This document shows positions 61,285-64,000 of a DNA stretch of 64,000 bases, one piece after another. The DNA comes from Paenibacillus endophyticus. GTDB taxonomy: Bacteria; Bacillota; Bacilli; Paenibacillales; Paenibacillaceae. The stretch lies in NCBI RefSeq assembly GCF_014192395.1, contig NZ_JACHXW010000003.1, positions 174,955 through 238,954 on the forward strand. Reading direction: 5' to 3'. The notes beneath the pieces were generated by a model that was given only the letters and a program-made list of their open reading frames with translations, did no database searches and was not told where the DNA came from. How positions within the stretch are numbered: position 1 is the first letter of the stretch; every line of letters begins with the position of its first letter. Both the position numbers and the translations under genes were made by a program.

Positions 61285-62298
61285 ATGGTAACGATTTATG
61301 ATGTAGCGGCGAAAGCAAGCGTATCCGCTATGACCGTCTCCAGAGTTATCAATAACACTGGCAAAATAAGCGATAAGACAAGAGCGAAGGTGAAGCGTGT
61401 CATGGAGGAGCTCGGCTATGTGCCCAATCAGACGGCGCGCAGTCTTGTGCTCCAGCAGACGAAGCTGCTGTTTCTGCTCATCACCGATATTATGAACCCG
61501 TTCTATACGACGCTTGCGCGAGGGGCGGAAGACGCGGCCAAGCGCTCCGGCTACCGCCTGCTCTTCGGCAACAGCGACGAGAGCATCGAGAAGGAATCCG
61601 ACTATGTGACGACCATCTTGACCACGCGCGTCGATGGGGTGCTGGTCGCACCGGCCGGCGATCCTTCACTTCCGCATTTGGAATCGCTTCGCAAGCATAA
61701 GGTTCCGTTTGTTCTGCTCGACCGCGAGGTTCCCGGTATCGAATGCGATATTGTTCTTGGTGACAGCAAAGACGGAGCAAGGAGGCTCGTAGAGCATTTG
61801 GTCGCAAAAGGTCACCGAAATATTGCGTTCGTAAACGGCTCGCCTTCCGTGTCCAGCGCAAGGCTGCGGCTTCAAGGCTACCAGGATGGTATGAAACTTA
61901 GCGACCTTGCTTACAATGAACGATATGTATTCGAAACTAGCTTCGGTCCTTTAAGCGACTTGACCGAAATGGGACAATGGCTCGATCAGCTGGACCCGGC
62001 GCCAACTGCGATCGTTGCTGGCAATAACGTGCTCGCCGTTGAAATATTGCGCCTCTTTCGTGAACGAGGAATAAGCGTTCCCGAAGACATATCAATCGTT
62101 TGCTTCGACGACTTGGGTCCCTATTCGGAGGTGGAGCCGTTTCTTACAGTTGCTGCACAGCAAGCTTACCAATTCGGCTATATGGGCATGCAAATGCTCG
62201 TTGAACGTATTCAGGAGCGAGAAACCGCTTTGCCTTGGAAAAAAATTGTCCTGCCTGCCGATTTGGTCATCCGCAGATCGGTGAAAACCTTGTCGTAG
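61285..62298 (+). CDS. LacI-family regulator of the fucose operon
   Basis: Regulator of 337 residues: LacI helix-turn-helix at the N-terminus (TIYDVAAKASVSAMTVSRVI, hinge PNQTARSLV) and a periplasmic-binding-protein-like sensor (LFLLITDIMNPFYTTLARGA; IAFVNGSPSVSSARLRLQG; ISIVCFDDLGPY). Divergent from fucI with a candidate operator between them. Probable inducer: fucose or fuculose-1-phosphate. AAGGGGACA precedes the ATG. Confidence 0.9.
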   Translation: MVTIYDVAAKASVSAMTVSRVINNTGKISDKTRAKVKRVMEELGYVPNQTARSLVLQQTKLLFLLITDIMNPFYTTLARGAEDAAKRSGYRLLFGNSDESIEKESDYVTTILTTRVDGVLVAPAGDPSLPHLESLRKHKVPFVLLDREVPGIECDIVLGDSKDGARRLVEHLVAKGHRNIAFVNGSPSVSSARLRLQGYQDGMKLSDLAYNERYVFETSFGPLSDLTEMGQWLDQLDPAPTAIVAGNNVLAVEILRLFRERGISVPEDISIVCFDDLGPYSEVEPFLTVAAQQAYQFGYMGMQMLVERIQERETALPWKKIVLPADLVIRRSVKTLS

Positions 62299-62320
62299 TT
62301 GGTACTCTAAGCAGCTAATT

Positions 62321-62364
62321 AAAAACGGTTGAAGCAGCCTGAGCAGGCTGCTTCAACCGTTTTT
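62321..62364 (+). terminator. Terminator of the LacI-type gene
   Basis: 21-bp perfect inverted repeat (AAAAACGGTTGAAGC...) with a two-base loop, ending TTTTT. It is the last clear gene-associated signal before the repeat region. Confidence 0.9.
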
Positions 62365-62416
62365 AAGTTGTTCAACATTAATATGACTATCCAGCACTAT
62401 TGCAAAAGCGTTGCTC

Positions 62417-62463
62417 GTTGGTTGGTTGGTTGGTTGGTTGGTTGGTTGGTTGGTTGGTTGGTT
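62417..62463. repeat. GGTT tetranucleotide microsatellite
   Basis: About 12 uninterrupted GGTT units. Directly after it, TTCCTATTACTCCCTCTAAA is present twice in tandem (22-bp period). Confidence 0.98.
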
Positions 62464-63249
62464 CCTATTACTCCCTCTAAAACTTCCTATTACTCCCTCT
62501 AAAACCCCTCTACCGGCCTACCCTTGCTACGTTGCACTTTATACACTCTAATCGTCGTTTAACTAAACATTCTTTTGTTACGTTGCAGTTTCTGCAACAG
62601 TTTGCCTGTCTCGCAGCCTTTTACTCTCGAAAGAGAGTGATTCTGTTGCACTTTCTACAACGTAGCTTCTAGGATTGACCTTCATGTGAGGTTTCTGTTG
62701 CATAAAGTGCAACGTACACTAACGAGATGCTCTGTTGCTCTGTTGCTCTGTTTCCTCGTATTTTCTCCACCATCACCTGATCTACGTTGCACTTTATACA
62801 CTCTAATCGTCGTTTAACTAACCATTCTTTTGCTACGTTGCAGTTTCTGCAATAGTTTGCCTGTCTTGCAGCCTCTTACTCTCGAAAGAGTGTGATTCTG
62901 TTGCACTTTCTGCAACGTAGCTTCTAGGATTGACCTTCATGTGAGGTTTCTGTTGCATAAAGTGCAACGTACTCTAACGAGATGCTCTGTTGCTCTGTTG
63001 CCTCGTATTTTCTCCACCATCACCTTGATCTACGTTGCACTTTATACAGTCTAATCGTCGTTTAACTAACCATTCTTTTGCTACGTTGCAGTTTCTGCAA
63101 CAGTTTGCCTGTCTCGCAGCCTATTTCTCACGATTGAGGGTGATTCTGTTGCACTTTCTGCAACGTAGCTTCTAGGATTGACCTTCATGTGAGGTTTCTG
63201 TTGCATAAAGTGCAACGTACTCTAACGAGATGCTCTGTTGCTCTGTTGA

Positions 63250-63348
63250 ACTTCTACTCTTCTACTCTTCTGCTCTTCTGCTCTTCTACTCTTCTGCTCT
63301 TCTGCTCTTCTGCTCTTCTACTTTTCTGCTCTTCTGCTCTTCTGCTCT
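63250..63348. repeat. Octamer array (TCTTCTGC-type) in the spacer after copy 3
   Basis: About 12 units of an 8-bp repeat with TCTTCTAC/TCTTCTGC variants, inserted in the spacer after GCTCTGTTG. The Leu/Ser-rich open frames over it are by-products of the repeat. Confidence 0.92.
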
Positions 63349-63602
63349 GTTGCCTCGTATTTTCTCCACCATCACCTTGATCTACGTTGCACTTTATACA
63401 CTCTAATCGTCGTTTAACTAACCATTCTTTTGCTACGTTGCAGTTTCTGCAACAGTTTGCCTGTCTCGCAGCCTTTTACTCTCGAAAGAGAGTGATTCTG
63501 TTGCACTTTCTGCAACGTAGCTTCTAGGATTGACCTTCATGTGAGGTTTCTGTTGCATAAAGTGCAACGTACTCTAACGAGATGCTCTGTTGCTCTGTTG
63601 AA

Positions 63603-63760
63603 CTTCTACTCTTCTGCTCTTCTACTTTTCTGCTCTTCTGCTCTTCTGCTCTTCTGCTCTTCTACTTTTCTGCTCTTCTGCTCTTCTGCTCTTCTGCTCT
63701 TCTGCTCTTCTGCTCTTCTGCTCTTCTGCTCTTCTGTTCATCTGCTCTTCTGCTCTGTTG
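63603..63760. repeat. Octamer array (TCTTCTGC-type) in the spacer after copy 4
   Basis: About 19 units of the same octamer, longer than the array after copy 3. Spacers after copies 1 and 2 have only a few CTCTGTTG units, so the octamer length differs between copies. Confidence 0.92.
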
Positions 63761-64000
63761 CTCTGTTTCCTCGTATTTTCCCCACCATCACCTTGATCTA
63801 CGTTGCACTTTATACACTCTAATCGTCGTTTAACTAACCATTCTTTTGCTACGTTGCAGTTTCTGCAACAGTTTGCCTGTCTTGCAGCCTTTTACTCTCG
63901 AAAGAGAGTGATTCTGTTGCACTTTCTACAACGTAGCTTCTAAGATTGACCTTCATATGAGGTCTCTGTTGCATAAAGTGCAACGTACACTAACGAGATG

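Larger units (their letters stand above)
62527..64000. repeat. Array of a 191-bp palindrome-rich unit, five copies, open at the window end
   Basis: Copies at 62527-62717, 62782-62972, 63030-63220, 63382-63572 and 63798-63988, almost identical. Each is bounded by 15-bp inverted repeats (TACGTTGCACTTTAT and ATAAAGTGCAACGTA) and contains GTTGCAG-TTT-CTGCAAC, ACTCTC-GAAA-GAGAGT and TGTTGCA-CTTTC-TGCAACGTA hairpins. The spacers (60-230 bp) share ACGAGATGCTCTGTTG and CTCGTATTTTC. No gene is supported in either strand. Confidence 0.95.

Noticed and set aside
63189..63833. Leu/Ser/Cys-rich open frames at 63189-63380, 63541-63822 and 63582-63833
   Set aside because: They are translations of the 8-bp octamer arrays and 191-bp units in different frames, with no ribosome site, and the same peptides recur wherever the repeat recurs.
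62527..64000. CRISPR or insertion-sequence array
   Set aside because: The repeated unit is 191 bp with similar, not unique, spacers, and no transposase or integrase frame exists in it.

Overview
The window looks like a chromosomal segment of a Paenibacillaceae bacterium (Paenibacillus or a close relative). This rests on mid-range GC, strong AGGAGG-type ribosome binding sites with frequent GTG/TTG starts, Bacillus-type gene orders (rhaEW-rhaA-rhaB-rhaR, queCDEF behind a preQ1-I riboswitch, lutABC), S-layer-homology relics and YesM/YesN-type two-component genes. No rRNA, tRNA, transposase gene, phage gene or CRISPR array was recognised.

Layout. 1-6.6 kb: 3' end of a GH13 neopullulanase/maltogenic amylase, glgC, a stress-type DUF948/YtxH pair, a SufR-like regulator between two copies of a 106-bp repeat, a small operon (Dabb, a 38-aa membrane peptide, DUF86) and an orphan CuA cupredoxin. 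7-11.2 kb: K+ channel, unknown protein, lipoprotein, glutathionylspermidine-synthase-like ATP-grasp ligase and DUF350 membrane protein, with a 40-bp palindromic tandem repeat before the last gene. 11.2-25 kb: housekeeping and accessory genes, including a diguanylate cyclase, an ArsR/MFS pair with an 18-bp operator, a TPP riboswitch with thiD, the queuosine-precursor operon and a CE12-type rhamnogalacturonan acetylesterase.

25-41 kb: a deoxy-sugar and lactate block. lutR, lutC, lutB and lutA lie downstream of a rhamnose operon (rhaEW, a sensory-rhodopsin-transducer-like protein, rhaI, rhaB, rhaR). An ArsR-type regulator follows, divergent from an iron alcohol dehydrogenase and an aldo/keto reductase. 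Rhamnose would be isomerised, phosphorylated and cleaved to dihydroxyacetone phosphate and lactaldehyde. RhaEW would oxidise lactaldehyde to lactate and LutABC would take lactate to pyruvate, while the two reductases could reduce lactaldehyde instead.

41-52 kb: a YtfQRT/YjfF-like sugar ABC transporter with its binding protein, a YesM-type kinase, a YesN-type regulator, an unusual lipoprotein made of two fused sugar-binding domains, and AraM. 52-56.6 kb: a decayed SLH gene next to a long palindrome, a Gfo/Idh/MocA dehydrogenase and TIM-barrel isomerase divergent from an AraC regulator, and a DUF4358 lipoprotein. 56.6-62.3 kb: fucose operon fucI-fucA-kinase-fucU with a divergent LacI regulator. 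62.4-64 kb: non-coding repeats, namely a GGTT microsatellite and at least five copies of a 191-bp palindrome-rich unit whose spacers have expanded into octamer arrays; the array runs off the window end.
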